A DNA stretch of 64,000 nucleotides from Hyphomicrobiales bacterium (GTDB taxonomy: Bacteria > Pseudomonadota > Alphaproteobacteria > Rhizobiales > Rhizobiaceae), in the NCBI GenBank assembly GCA_900465915.1, contig UBKJ01000033.1, forward strand, positions 57,325-121,324, read 5' to 3'. The translations under genes were made by a program, and so were the position numbers. The notes below the pieces were generated by a model, which had not been told where the DNA came from, searched no databases, and saw only the letters and a program-made list of their open reading frames with translations. Below are positions 15,568-25,444 of the stretch, piece by piece. The stretch's first letter is position 1. Each line of letters starts with the position of its first letter.

Positions 15568-16959
15568 TCATTCGGGCGCGATCATGCGTTCGGGCCGCAC
15601 CAGCCGGTTATAGTCCTCCTCCGTCACCAGCCCGCTCTTCAGCGCTTCCTCGCGCAGGGTCGTGCCGTTCTTATGCGCGGTCTTGGCGATCTTGGCGGCG
15701 TTGTCGTAGCCGATGGCCGGCGCCAGCGCCGTCACCAGCATCAGCGAGCGGTCGAGCAGGTCCTTGATGCGGGCCTCGTTCGGCTCGACGCCCTCCACGC
15801 AATGGTCGGCGAAGGACACCATAGCGTCGCTCAAGAGCCGGATCGATTGCAGCACGTTATAGGCGATGACGGGCTTGTAGACGTTCAGCTCGAAATGGCC
15901 TTGGCTGGCGGCGACGGTCACCGTGGTCTGGTTGCCGAACACCTGCGTCGCCACCATGGTCAGCGCCTCGGCCTGCGTCGGGTTGACCTTGCCGGGCATG
16001 ATCGAGGAGCCGGGCTCGTTTTCCGGCAGCGACAGCTCGCCGAGGCCCGAGCGCGGACCGGAGCCGAGGAAGCGGATATCGTTGGCGATCTTGAACAGGT
16101 CGGCGGCCAGCGCGTTGAGGCTTCCGTGGAAATTGAGGATCGCGCCATGGCTCGCCAGCGCCTCGAATTTGTTCGGCGCGGTCTTGAAGGAAAGGCCGGT
16201 GATCTCGCTCACCGCCTCGGCGAAGCCGGTGTCGAAGCCTTTCGGCGCATTGAGGCCGGTGCCGACAGCCGTGCCGCCCTGCGCCAGCAGGAACACGTCG
16301 CCGAGCGCCTGCTCGATGCGATGGCGGGCGTATTCGAGCGCGGCGCGATAGCCGGAAAATTCCTGCCCCAGCGTCACCGGCGTGGCGTCCTGCGTATGGG
16401 TGCGGCCGATCTTGATGATGTCCTTGAAAGCCTCTTCCTTGGCCTTCAGCGCCTTGGTCAGGTGCTCCAGCGCCGGATAGAGCCGGTTGACCGTCTCGAC
16501 GGCGGCGGCGATATGGATTGCGGTCGGGAAGCTGTCGTTGGACGACTGGCTCATATTGACGTGGTCGTTGGGATGAACGGGCTTCTTGGAGCCTTTTTCG
16601 CCGCCCAGCATTTCGATGGCGCGATTGGAGATCACCTCATTGGCGTTCATGTTGGACTGCGTGCCGGAGCCGGTCTGCCACACCACCAGCGGGAAATGAT
16701 CGTCGAGCTTGCCCTCGATCACCTCGGACGCGGCCACCGCGATCACCTGTCCCAGCACCGGGTCGAGCTTGCCGAGCGCGATATTGGTCTCCGCCGCCGC
16801 GCGCTTCACCACGCCCAGCGCATGGACCAGCGGCAGCGGCATGCGCTCGCCGCCGATCCTGAAATTCTGCAGGGAACGCTGCGTCTGCGCGCCCCAGTAA
16901 CGGTCTGCGGGAACTTCGATGGCTCCAAACGTGTCGGTTTCGGTGCGGGTGGCGGTCAT
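15568..16959 (-). CDS. fumC: Class II fumarate hydratase
   Basis: The 463-residue enzyme interconverts fumarate and malate in the TCA cycle without an iron-sulfur cluster. It matches E. coli FumC in length (467). The superfamily signature GSSIMPGKVNP is intact, as are TGSGTQSNMNANEV, HPNDHVNMSQSSND and GRTHTQDATP. The start is the ATG at 16959; the frame is open to 17013, but that extension does not resemble the family. It stands alone, so expression is probably constitutive or globally regulated. Confidence 0.97.
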   Translation of the reverse strand: MTATRTETDTFGAIEVPADRYWGAQTQRSLQNFRIGGERMPLPLVHALGVVKRAAAETNIALGKLDPVLGQVIAVAASEVIEGKLDDHFPLVVWQTGSGTQSNMNANEVISNRAIEMLGGEKGSKKPVHPNDHVNMSQSSNDSFPTAIHIAAAVETVNRLYPALEHLTKALKAKEEAFKDIIKIGRTHTQDATPVTLGQEFSGYRAALEYARHRIEQALGDVFLLAQGGTAVGTGLNAPKGFDTGFAEAVSEITGLSFKTAPNKFEALASHGAILNFHGSLNALAADLFKIANDIRFLGSGPRSGLGELSLPENEPGSSIMPGKVNPTQAEALTMVATQVFGNQTTVTVAASQGHFELNVYKPVIAYNVLQSIRLLSDAMVSFADHCVEGVEPNEARIKDLLDRSLMLVTALAPAIGYDNAAKIAKTAHKNGTTLREEALKSGLVTEEDYNRLVRPERMIAPE

Positions 16960-17071
16960 GTCATGTCTCCGGCTGGCGGCGGGCTGCGAGCCCGCGCTGA
17001 AACAGCATAGCACCGCCGGACAGCCGGCGGGGGTCCCGATTCTTCAAAAAGAATGCGCGGCCGTCATCTGA

Positions 17072-17098
17072 TAAATTATGACTAAAAAAGTCAATTTA
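17072..17098. repeat. AT-rich inverted repeat between fumC and the 85-residue gene
   Basis: TAAATT-AT-GACT and AGTC-AATTTA form an imperfect stem around an A-rich loop in otherwise GC-rich DNA. It lies just after the leftward 85-residue gene, which it may terminate, and upstream of fumC, where it could overlap promoter elements. Neither role is certain. Confidence 0.35.
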
Positions 17099-17107
17099 GT
17101 TTCTGCG

Positions 17108-17365
17108 CTATCGGTCCTCGTCGTCCCCGTCGCCTTCGGTTTCGGAAATCCAGGCGGTGGGGTCGATCTTGCGCTGGGTCCGGCTGTCGATGAAGGTCCA
17201 CCAGCCGGTGTCCGCCTCGTCCCATTGGCCGCCGCCGGCCCGCAACTGGTCGAGCGAGCGATATTGCGCGATGGATTCGTTGCGCTGGTCGTCGTCGTCG
17301 GTCCAGACGACGGTGATCTTGCGGCCGTCTTTCGGCGCGCTGGCGATGGGAAGTTCCTTGCGCAT
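17108..17365 (-). CDS. Hypothetical acidic protein, 85 residues
   Basis: The start at 17365 gives an 85-residue soluble protein rich in Asp, Glu and Trp (for example VVWTDDDDQRNESIAQY and DTGWWTFID) ending in EGDGDDEDR. A much longer frame upstream (to 17806) runs antisense-like through the reductase gene in another frame and is arginine-rich shadow. The gene lies 77 bases downstream of the FMN reductase on the same strand and may share its transcript. No domain is recognised. Coding is supported by the compositional change exactly at this Met. Confidence 0.6.
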   Translation of the reverse strand: MRKELPIASAPKDGRKITVVWTDDDDQRNESIAQYRSLDQLRAGGGQWDEADTGWWTFIDSRTQRKIDPTAWISETEGDGDDEDR

Positions 17366-17442
17366 GGATTTGTCCGCTCCGTTTCGTGTGCCGATAAGCA
17401 TAGAGCGGAAATGGCGGACGGCAAGCGCCGTCCGCCGGACGA

Positions 17443-18003
17443 TCAGGCGTTGCGGGCGGCCCGCAGCGCATGGCCCCACCAGACGAGCTGGTCGAGCATG
17501 TTCTTCGCGGCCTCGGCCAGATGCGGCATGTCGTCGAGCGTGGTTTCGCCTTTCACGACGGACAGATAGTCCGGGAACAGGATATGCACGCCGGTCTTGA
17601 CCGACATGGACGACATTTCCGCCGCGATCAGGCGCAGATGCTCGACGGCGCGGGCGCCGCCGACGCCGCCATAACCGACGAAGCCCATCGGCTTGTGAAT
17701 CCATTCGCCATAGTCGATGGCGTTCTTGAGAACGGCGGTGGGCGCGTGGTTGTATTCGGCGGCGGTCAGGATATAGGCGTCGAAGCCGCGCAGCTTGTTC
17801 TTCCATTTGTCGGCGGTTTCGGCCTGCGCGGTCGTCGTGGCCGGATCGCCGTAGAAGCCCATCGGATAGTCGGCGAGATCGAGCACTTCGACCTCCAGTT
17901 CAGGGCGTTGGCCCGCGACTTTCGCGATCCATTGCGCCGGAACCGGCGCGAAGCGCTGTTCGCGCGTGCTGCCAACGATGACTGCGACTTTAAGCTTGCT
18001 CAT
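17443..18003 (-). CDS. NAD(P)H-dependent FMN reductase
   Basis: This 186-residue flavodoxin-like protein belongs to the NADPH-dependent FMN reductase/azoreductase (ArsH/ChrR/YhdA-like) family. The phosphate-binding GSTREQRFAP (residues about 9-18) and the EYNHAPTAVLKNAIDYG segment are characteristic. It reduces FMN, quinones or azo compounds using NAD(P)H in the cytoplasm. It is divergent from an HxlR regulator; such pairs typically respond to quinones or aldehydes. The start at 18003 was chosen because the longer frame overlaps the HxlR gene's leader and lacks family likeness. Confidence 0.88.
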   Translation of the reverse strand: MSKLKVAVIVGSTREQRFAPVPAQWIAKVAGQRPELEVEVLDLADYPMGFYGDPATTTAQAETADKWKNKLRGFDAYILTAAEYNHAPTAVLKNAIDYGEWIHKPMGFVGYGGVGGARAVEHLRLIAAEMSSMSVKTGVHILFPDYLSVVKGETTLDDMPHLAEAAKNMLDQLVWWGHALRAARNA

Positions 18004-18048
18004 GGAAGGTCCGCCTTTTCGGAAGTGGTAACTCCTGGATACCGACGC

Positions 18049-18076
18049 TATATAAGTAACCGGACATGGCCCGCAA
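18049..18076 (-). promoter_or_regulatory. Candidate promoter of the FMN reductase gene, with GTAAC repeats
   Basis: On the minus strand TTGCGG (18076-18071) and TATATA (18054-18049) are 16 bases apart. TATATA is its own complement and may serve the divergent HxlR gene as well. GTAAC occurs at 18028-18032 and 18056-18060, one copy touching the -10 box, so HxlR binding there would affect both genes. Confidence 0.4.
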
Positions 18077-18088
18077 GGAGGCACTTTC

Positions 18089-18475
18089 ATGACACAAGGT
18101 GAGTTCAGGGAAACCGGGGCCTGCCGGGCGGTGGCGGAAATTCTCGCGCGCGTCGGCGACAAATGGACGGTGCTGGTGGTGAGCTATCTCGGCAACCGGC
18201 CCATGCGCTTCAACGAGCTGCGCCGCACGGTGAACGGCATATCGCAGAAGATGCTGACCACGACGCTGCGCAATCTGGAGCGCGACGGCTTCGTGTCGCG
18301 CACCGTCTTCCCGACCATTCCGCCCAAGGTGGAATATGCGCTGACGGATATGGGGCGCGACCTTCTGCGGCCCGTGCGCGCGCTCGGCGAATGGGCCGTC
18401 GCCAACGAGGCCAGAGTGGCCATGGCGCGGGCGCGTTTCGATGCGCGCGGTGGCGAGGCGGACGCCGCGGAATGA
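18089..18475 (+). CDS. HxlR-family transcriptional regulator
   Basis: The 128-residue protein is a winged helix-turn-helix regulator of the HxlR class. It shows the N-terminal Cys (residue 12, GACRAVAEILARVGDKWTVLV) that in redox-sensing members such as YodB/QorR is the thiol switch, then RFNELRRTVNGISQKMLTTTLRNLERDGFVSR as recognition helices and wing in part. AAGGAGG precedes the ATG at ideal spacing. Divergence from an FMN reductase suggests control of that gene by quinone or oxidative signals. Confidence 0.9.
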   Translation: MTQGEFRETGACRAVAEILARVGDKWTVLVVSYLGNRPMRFNELRRTVNGISQKMLTTTLRNLERDGFVSRTVFPTIPPKVEYALTDMGRDLLRPVRALGEWAVANEARVAMARARFDARGGEADAAE

Positions 18476-18485
18476 ATAAAAGTGG

Positions 18486-18509
18486 AAAGGCGGGCCTAAG
18501 CCCGTCTTT
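18486..18509 (+). terminator. Terminator of the HxlR gene
   Basis: AAAGGCGGGC (18486-18495) pairs with GCCCGTCTTT (18500-18509) around CTAA, ten bases after the HxlR stop. The remaining bases to about 18700 show no gene, only AT-richer spacer. Confidence 0.65.
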
Positions 18510-18700
18510 CCTGTCGCCTGAGACAGAACTCTCCGCTTGCGGGGGCTAGGCGGAAAGTCCATCCCAAATCAAGCTGGATTGACCATGAATGCCGCAGGGG
18601 TGTCAATCATAAGTTTCTAAATTAGATGGGCCGCCGTAACGGGCCGTGAATATTGGTAAATTTTCCCTTGCGCTTCAAAGGTTTGGACGGCGTAAAAGAA

Positions 18701-18722
18701 AAGGCGGCCCGGAGGCCGCCTT
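18701..18722 (-). terminator. Terminator of groESL
   Basis: On the minus strand AAGGCGGCC and GGCCGCCTT form a nine-base stem around TCCG, followed by TTCTTTTAC. It lies 25 bases beyond the groEL stop. Confidence 0.85.
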
Positions 18723-18747
18723 GCCAAATTTGTTGGGGTCGGACTTC

Positions 18748-20388
<1,641 letters not shown>

Positions 20389-20446
20389 TTTACTCTCCTG
20401 GGAATATCCCGGTCAGATAGGGTGATGGTTCGGGTGGGCGGCGTGA

Positions 20447-20743
20447 TCAGCCGACGATGCCCAGAATGTCGGATTCCTTCATGATCAGCAGGTCTTCGCC
20501 GCCGATCTTCACTTCGGTGCCCGACCACTTGCCGAACAGGACGCGGTCGCCGGCCTTGACTTCCAGCGGGACCAGCTTGCCGGCCTCGTCGCGGGCGCCG
20601 GCGCCGGCGGCGACGATCTCGCCTTCCTGCGGCTTTTCCTTGGCGGTGTCAGGGATGATGATCCCGCCGGCGGTCTTGGCTTCCGACTCGACGCGGCGAA
20701 CGACGACGCGGTCATGAAGCGGGCGGAACTTGATATCAGCCAT
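20447..20743 (-). CDS. groES: 10 kDa co-chaperonin GroES
   Basis: The 98-residue protein caps GroEL. It starts at the ATG at 20743 (MADIKFRPLHDRVVVRRVE); the open frame upstream to 20812 is leader. The mobile loop (ESEAKTAGGIIIPDTAKEKPQEG) and the dome-region GKWSGTEVKI are conserved. It is first in groESL, downstream of a perfect CIRCE element and a strong promoter. Confidence 0.98.
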   Translation of the reverse strand: MADIKFRPLHDRVVVRRVESEAKTAGGIIIPDTAKEKPQEGEIVAAGAGARDEAGKLVPLEVKAGDRVLFGKWSGTEVKIGGEDLLIMKESDILGIVG

Positions 20744-20805
20744 GGTATAACCCTTGGTGTTTTGGACGTTGAACCCTGTTGGGGCGGACCGAACCGGCCC
20801 GCTTG

Positions 20806-20832
20806 TTAGCACTCGATCTCCCAGAGTGCTAA
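20806..20832. promoter_or_regulatory. CIRCE element (HrcA operator) of groESL
   Basis: TTAGCACTC (20806-20814), nine bases, GAGTGCTAA (20824-20832): an exact consensus CIRCE. It lies between the promoter and groES, so HrcA represses the operon until heat shock. Confidence 0.97.
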
Positions 20833-20841
20833 CGTGACCTT

Positions 20842-20870
20842 GAGATAGAATTGCGCCTCGGTCTTGTCAA
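20842..20870 (-). promoter_or_regulatory. groESL promoter
   Basis: On the minus strand TTGACA (20870-20865) and TATCTC (20847-20842) are 17 bases apart, with the transcript start predicted at the edge of the CIRCE. CTTGAC also resembles the -35 of alphaproteobacterial heat-shock sigma factors, so dual recognition is possible. Confidence 0.75.
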
Positions 20871-20928
20871 GACTGCCCGACGATTTTGACAGGCGAATGA
20901 TGGCGCATGGTTTCATTCGCTTGACTTT

Positions 20929-20944
20929 GGAAACGATTGTTTTC
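20929..20944. promoter_or_regulatory. TetR operator at its own promoter
   Basis: GGAAACGATTGTTTTC is an imperfect version of the perfect palindrome at 21594-21609. It lies exactly between TTGACT (20921-20926) and CTAATG (20944-20949), the likely -35 and -10 of the TetR gene, so binding would block RNA polymerase. Confidence 0.65.
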
Positions 20945-20955
20945 TAATGGAGCGC

Positions 20956-21579
20956 ATGACCGCCCACGACCATATCGCCTCCGCTTCGCCCCGCACGCGC
21001 GGCCGTCCGCGCCAGTTCGACATGGACGAGGCGCTGGACAAGGCGGTGCGGGTGTTTTCTGAGCGCGGCTATCATGGAGCATCGATCACGGATCTGACCC
21101 GGACAATGGGGCTTTCCCAAGGCAGCATCTACAAGGCCTTCCGGGACAAGGAGGGCGTCTTCCTCGCCGCCTTCCGGCGCTATCGCGCGGCGCGCGGCGA
21201 GAAATTGCGTCGGACGGTCGGAAATGAGGGAAGCGGCCGGGACCGCTTGCGCCGCGCGCTCGGCTTCTATGTGCAGTCGTCGCAGGGCGCGGAAGGGCTG
21301 ATGGGTTGCCTCGTCGTCGCCGGCGCCGCCGAGCTTTCCACCTTCGAGCCGGAGGCGGCGCGGCAGATCGCGGCCGCCTTCGAGCAGAACGAGGCCTTCC
21401 TGCGCGATCTCGTGCGCCAGGGGCAGGAGGACGGCTCCATTTCGGCGCAGCTCGACCCGGATGCCGCGGCGCGCATGCTGCTCTGCCTCGCGCAGGGCAT
21501 GCGCGTGGTGGGAAAGACCGGGCGCTCGGCGGAGGAAATGCAGGCGGCGGTGGAGGTCGCCTTGCGGGCATTGGATTGA
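20956..21579 (+). CDS. TetR-family transcriptional regulator
   Basis: A 207-residue repressor with the TetR helix-turn-helix (about residues 18-65: ALDKAVRVFSERGYHGASI, then MGLSQGSIYKAFRDKEGVF) and a C-terminal ligand domain. The predicted -10 box (20944-20949) places the transcript start near 20956, which favours this ATG over the one at 20947 and suggests a leaderless or nearly leaderless mRNA. Matching operators in its own promoter and before the following dehydrogenase gene indicate that it represses both. The inducer is unknown. Confidence 0.88.
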   Translation: MTAHDHIASASPRTRGRPRQFDMDEALDKAVRVFSERGYHGASITDLTRTMGLSQGSIYKAFRDKEGVFLAAFRRYRAARGEKLRRTVGNEGSGRDRLRRALGFYVQSSQGAEGLMGCLVVAGAAELSTFEPEAARQIAAAFEQNEAFLRDLVRQGQEDGSISAQLDPDAAARMLLCLAQGMRVVGKTGRSAEEMQAAVEVALRALD

Positions 21580-21593
21580 ATTTTGTCAAATAA

Positions 21594-21609
21594 GGAAACG
21601 ATCGTTTCC
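21594..21609. promoter_or_regulatory. Perfect TetR operator before the dehydrogenase gene
   Basis: GGAAACGATCGTTTCC is a 16-bp perfect palindrome in the 49-base gap between the TetR gene and the downstream oxidoreductase. It shares its left half with the site in the tetR promoter. TTGTCA at 21583-21588 may be a -35 box. Confidence 0.75.
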
Positions 21610-21628
21610 GATGGATAGGAGAAGCGAG

Positions 21629-22504
21629 ATGGAGATTGGATTTCTTGGGCTTGGAACCATGGGCAGGCCCATGGCGGCGAATCTCATCAAGGCAGGTTAT
21701 CGCGTCCGCCTTTGGAACCGCTCGCCGGAGCCGGTTTCCGCGCTGGTCGCGCAAGGCGGCGTCGGCGCGGCCAGCCCGCGCGACGCGGTGGACGGCGCGG
21801 ACGTGGTCGTCTCCGTATTGGCCGACGACGCGGCCACGCTGGCGGTGATCGACGAAAGCGTGCTCACCGCGATGAAGCCCGGCGCAATCCATGTCAACAT
21901 GGCGACGGTTTCGGTCGCCTGCGCCCGCGAGCTGGAGCGCCGGCATGAAGAAAAGGGCCTCCGCTATGTCGCCGCGCCGGTCTTGGGCCGCGTCAACGTC
22001 GCCGAGGCGGGGCAGCTCAACATCGTCGCCGCCGGCGATCCCGCCGCGCTCGGCATTGTCCAGCCGGTCTTCGACGTCCTCGGCCAGAAGACTTGGGTCT
22101 TCGGCGAACGGCCCGAACAGGCCAACGCCGTCAAGCTGGCGGTCAACATGATGATCGCCGACGCCATCGCCGCGATGGGCGAGGGCGTGGCGCTTTCGCA
22201 GGGCTATGGCGTCGCCAAGGCCGATTTCATCGACCTCATCACCTCCACGGCTTTCGCCGCGCCCGTCTACAAGGGCTATGGCGCGGCCATAGCGGAGGAT
22301 CGCTTCGAGCCGGCCGGCTTCAAGCTGGCGCTCGGGCTCAAGGACGTCCGCCTCGCTTTGGAGGCGGCGGAAGCCGTCCATGCGCCGCTGCCCATGGCGA
22401 GCGTCCTGCGGGACAACCACCTCGACAGCGTCGCTCATGGCGAAGGGCGGCTCGATTGGGCCGCCCTGTCGAAGGTCGCCGCGCGCCGCGCCGGACAGGC
22501 GTGA
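21629..22504 (+). CDS. NAD(P)-dependent beta-hydroxyacid dehydrogenase
   Basis: The 291-residue enzyme belongs to the 3-hydroxyisobutyrate dehydrogenase/6-phosphogluconate dehydrogenase-like family. It has the N-terminal Rossmann motif GFLGLGTMGRPMAANL (about residues 4-19) and the catalytic-lysine region ANAVKLAVNMMIA (about 168-180). Substrates in the family include 3-hydroxyisobutyrate, tartronate semialdehyde and succinic semialdehyde. AGGAGA precedes the ATG at 21629. The TetR operator just upstream makes it the likely target of the neighbouring repressor, hinting at inducible detoxification or catabolism. Confidence 0.88.
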   Translation: MEIGFLGLGTMGRPMAANLIKAGYRVRLWNRSPEPVSALVAQGGVGAASPRDAVDGADVVVSVLADDAATLAVIDESVLTAMKPGAIHVNMATVSVACARELERRHEEKGLRYVAAPVLGRVNVAEAGQLNIVAAGDPAALGIVQPVFDVLGQKTWVFGERPEQANAVKLAVNMMIADAIAAMGEGVALSQGYGVAKADFIDLITSTAFAAPVYKGYGAAIAEDRFEPAGFKLALGLKDVRLALEAAEAVHAPLPMASVLRDNHLDSVAHGEGRLDWAALSKVAARRAGQA

Positions 22505-22517
22505 CGCTTTCGCGGCG

Positions 22518-24380
22518 TCAGCCGACGATGCGCAGGTTCGACAATTCGTCGCCGATCTGGCGGAAGGTCTCCGACAGGTTGCCGCCGGTGGTGTTCCAGA
22601 ACAGCTTGGCCGGCGCGCCGTTCTCCATCCGCACGCGGGAGTCGGACGAGCAGGTTTTCAGAAGGTCGATCTGCGCCTTTTCGTCGGACTTGGAGGCGTT
22701 GAGGTCGACGGCCACCGTCATGACGATGACGTTGCTGGCCTTGGCGTTGTTGCACAGCGTGTTGAAGCGCGCGTTCATCGCCTTGGTGTAGGTGTCGTTG
22801 TCCTGCGAGACCTTGACCCCGCTCTGCTGGAACAAGCGGGTCTGGCTGTAGCCCTTGGTGATGCGGGCCGTGTAGCCATAGGCGGAGTAATAGGACTGGT
22901 TGCCCGCCTTGTCGTGGTTCGAGCCGGCCAGCGAATTATAGGTGTAATAGGTGTTGGCGCCGTCGGTCAGCACGATCACCACCTTGTCGTTGCCGCGGTC
23001 GGAGGAGGCGCGCGCCTGCGTGAAGGGCGCGCCCTGCACGATGGTGCGCCAGCCCCAGGCCATTCCCTCCGGCACGTTGGTGCCGCCGTCGGCCGCCATG
23101 GCGTCGATGGCCGCGTTGATCGTCGCCTTGCCGGTATCGTTGGAGATGTCGGTGAGCGGCGTGATCGGATTGGTGGTGCAGCTATAGTTCGGAGTGCCGC
23201 GGTCCTTCGCCGGTACGTTCAGGATCGAGTTCAGGTAATATTTCTTGAGGTCGCTCTGGCGGTTGGCCGCGCTGAGCGACGTATCGTCCGTCCACCAGCT
23301 GCTGAGATAGGGGGTGATATTGCCTTTTTTATCGACGTCGTAATATTCCGACGGCGTGAACATCGGCACGAAAAGGGTCTGCGGATTGCTGGTGGAGGGC
23401 GGCGTGACGTCGAGCGCATAGGCGCCCGGGCGGGATTCCACGCAGCCCTTCCAGGCGAAGCCGGAGCCGCTGGGGCGATTGACGATGTCGGCGTAGAGCG
23501 CTGCGCGCGAGAAGGGCGTTCCGTTGGCCGAGCCCCAGCCGGTTCCCGACTTGACGTAAAGGCCGCTGCCCGCCGGCTTCTCGACGATGCTGCGCGTGCT
23601 GTCGATGGTGACGGGAAGGGTGAAGTTCTCCAGATTGACCGGCGAGGTCCCGTTGGGGTCCATCCAGCTCGCCGTAAGGTTGGTGGGGCCGACATTGACC
23701 GAGCCGGCGAAGGGCACCACCGAAAACTGCACCGGCTTGTCCACCCGCGTGATCAGCGCCGACTGCGCGGCCATGGTTTCGACGAGCTGCTTGGCGGCGT
23801 TCTTCACCAGTTGCAGGCGCTGGGTGTTGGAGCTGCCGCCCAATTGCGACATCGAGCCGGAATTGTCGAGCACCAGCGCCACTTCGACCGTGTTCTTGAG
23901 CCGGACGAAGGAGGTCATCACATAGCGATGATTGTCCCATGTGTCGGCGCCGTTGAGCAGTCGCGACACGGCGCTTCCGAACAGCGACGGATAGACGAAA
24001 TCCGCCGTAGCCTGGATCTGCTGGTTCTGGTTGGCGGCCGGGAAGCTGACGGAGAAGGTGACCTGCGTCGACTTCAGCACCGACAGGTTGGCGTTGAACA
24101 CCTGCGCGCCATAGGTCTGCATGTCGGCCTGCGACGCGCCGGTGGAGAAGCGCTTGCCCACCGCCAGCGCCGCCGCGTCCAGCGCGCCCTGCACGTTGTT
24201 GCGCGTGCGCATCAGGTTGGTGGCGTCGATGGCCAGCGCCGCCGCGATCAGCATCGGCACGATCAGGAACACCGTCAGCAGCGCGAAATTGCCGCGTTCG
24301 TCGCGGCCGAACCTCCGCGCCCAGGACATCGGACGGCCGCTTAAGCGGCGAATGCTGTTCGATTGAGGAATCCGTTTCAA
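22518..24380 (-). CDS. Tad-type pilus assembly protein with von Willebrand A domain
   Basis: A 620-residue TadG-like protein. The N-terminal region (RDERGNFALLTVFLIVPMLIAAALAIDATNLM) is a TadE-like prepilin segment with one membrane span. A von Willebrand factor A domain begins with the metal-binding motif DNSGSMS (about residue 172) and includes DGGTNVPEGMAWG and VIVLTDGANTYY. Such proteins act at the cell envelope in Tad pilus assembly or surface attachment. No other tad genes lie nearby, so it is an orphan member. It is convergent with the dehydrogenase gene, 13 bases apart. Confidence 0.87.
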   Translation of the reverse strand: MKRIPQSNSIRRLSGRPMSWARRFGRDERGNFALLTVFLIVPMLIAAALAIDATNLMRTRNNVQGALDAAALAVGKRFSTGASQADMQTYGAQVFNANLSVLKSTQVTFSVSFPAANQNQQIQATADFVYPSLFGSAVSRLLNGADTWDNHRYVMTSFVRLKNTVEVALVLDNSGSMSQLGGSSNTQRLQLVKNAAKQLVETMAAQSALITRVDKPVQFSVVPFAGSVNVGPTNLTASWMDPNGTSPVNLENFTLPVTIDSTRSIVEKPAGSGLYVKSGTGWGSANGTPFSRAALYADIVNRPSGSGFAWKGCVESRPGAYALDVTPPSTSNPQTLFVPMFTPSEYYDVDKKGNITPYLSSWWTDDTSLSAANRQSDLKKYYLNSILNVPAKDRGTPNYSCTTNPITPLTDISNDTGKATINAAIDAMAADGGTNVPEGMAWGWRTIVQGAPFTQARASSDRGNDKVVIVLTDGANTYYTYNSLAGSNHDKAGNQSYYSAYGYTARITKGYSQTRLFQQSGVKVSQDNDTYTKAMNARFNTLCNNAKASNVIVMTVAVDLNASKSDEKAQIDLLKTCSSDSRVRMENGAPAKLFWNTTGGNLSETFRQIGDELSNLRIVG

Positions 24381-24546
24381 TTTTGCCCCCGCAAACCGTG
24401 GCTCTCCGCCGAGCGGAAAAATCCTATGGCGCAGTTTTTAGCAGCTTCCTTCTAACAGTCGGTCACGAAGCGCGGTAAACGGCGGGTGAACGCGCGCCAG
24501 GATATTCGTGGCAAAGCGCGTGACAGAAACGGCCGGCTGGGTTAGA

Positions 24547-24559
24547 GGAAACGCATTCC
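24547..24559. repeat. 13-base repeat, copy 1 (before the HAD gene)
   Basis: GGAAACGCATTCC occurs here, 35 bases before the HAD gene ATG, and identically at 25445-25457 before ribF. GGAA and TTCC form a short dyad. Confidence 0.6.
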
Positions 24560-24593
24560 ATTTCCGGCCCTTGCGGCCGCCATGAGGATGACG

Positions 24594-25442
24594 ATGAAGC
24601 AGCTCCACCGCCTCGACGATCTGACCGGCCAGTACGACGTGCTCTTTTGCGACGTCTGGGGCGTGGTCCATAACGGCGTCGCCGCCTATCCGGCGGCGGT
24701 GGCGGCCCTGCGCCGCGCCCGCGCCGACGGCGTCACGGTGGTGCTGGTCACCAATTCGCCGCGCCCGCATCCGGGCGTCGAGGCGCAGATGGCGCAGCTG
24801 GGCGTACCGGGCGACGCCTATGACCGTGTGGTCACTTCCGGCGACGTCACCCGCGACCTGATCGCGGTCGGACCGCGCCGGGTCTTCCATATCGGCACCG
24901 ACCGCGAGCTGGCGCTCTATGACGGGCTCGACGTCGAGCTGGTCGAGGAGTTCGAGGCCGACGGCGTGGTCTGCGCCGGGCTTTTCGACGACGAGACGGA
25001 GACGCCCGACGATTACAAGGAATTGCTCCAGCGCCTGCGCTCGCGCAACCTGCCCTTCATCTGCGCCAATCCCGACATCATGGTGGAGCGCGGCTCGCGG
25101 CTGATCTGGTGCGCCGGCGCGCTGGCGCGCGAATATACGCTGCTCGGCGGCCGCACCATGATCGCCGGTAAGCCGCACCGGCCGATCTACGAGGCGGCGC
25201 TGCGCGCGGCGGAAACTTTGCGTGGGGGTCCGGTGGACAAGAGCCGCATCCTCGGCGTCGGCGACGGCGTGCTGACCGACGTCAAGGGCGCCGCGGATTT
25301 CGGGCTGGACGTGCTTTATATATCGGGCGGGGTGCATGCGGCCGACTACGCCGAGGCCGGCGTGGTGGACCTTGCGAAAATGGACGCGTTTCTACAGAAG
25401 CACGGCCATCGCCCCGTCGCCACCCTTTACGCGCTCGTCTGA
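24594..25442 (+). CDS. HAD-superfamily hydrolase, class IIA (TIGR01459-type)
   Basis: This 282-residue protein has the HAD phosphatase motif I as DVLFCDVWGVVHNG near residue 20, motif II as VLVTNSP, and motif III/IV as GVGDGVLTDVKGA. The class IIA cap fits NagD/phosphoglycolate-phosphatase relatives, which hydrolyse sugar or nucleotide phosphates. The start at 24594 has AGGA at five bases; ATG codons at 24582 and 24588 are also in frame. It is 21 bases from ribF and clearly in one operon with it, so a role near flavin metabolism is conceivable but unproven. Confidence 0.88.
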   Translation: MKQLHRLDDLTGQYDVLFCDVWGVVHNGVAAYPAAVAALRRARADGVTVVLVTNSPRPHPGVEAQMAQLGVPGDAYDRVVTSGDVTRDLIAVGPRRVFHIGTDRELALYDGLDVELVEEFEADGVVCAGLFDDETETPDDYKELLQRLRSRNLPFICANPDIMVERGSRLIWCAGALAREYTLLGGRTMIAGKPHRPIYEAALRAAETLRGGPVDKSRILGVGDGVLTDVKGAADFGLDVLYISGGVHAADYAEAGVVDLAKMDAFLQKHGHRPVATLYALV

Positions 25443-25444
25443 TT

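Noticed and set aside
17366..17806. Upstream extension of the 85-residue acidic protein frame
   Set aside because: Arg-rich sequence from another frame of the FMN reductase gene on the same strand; composition changes sharply at the Met at 17365.
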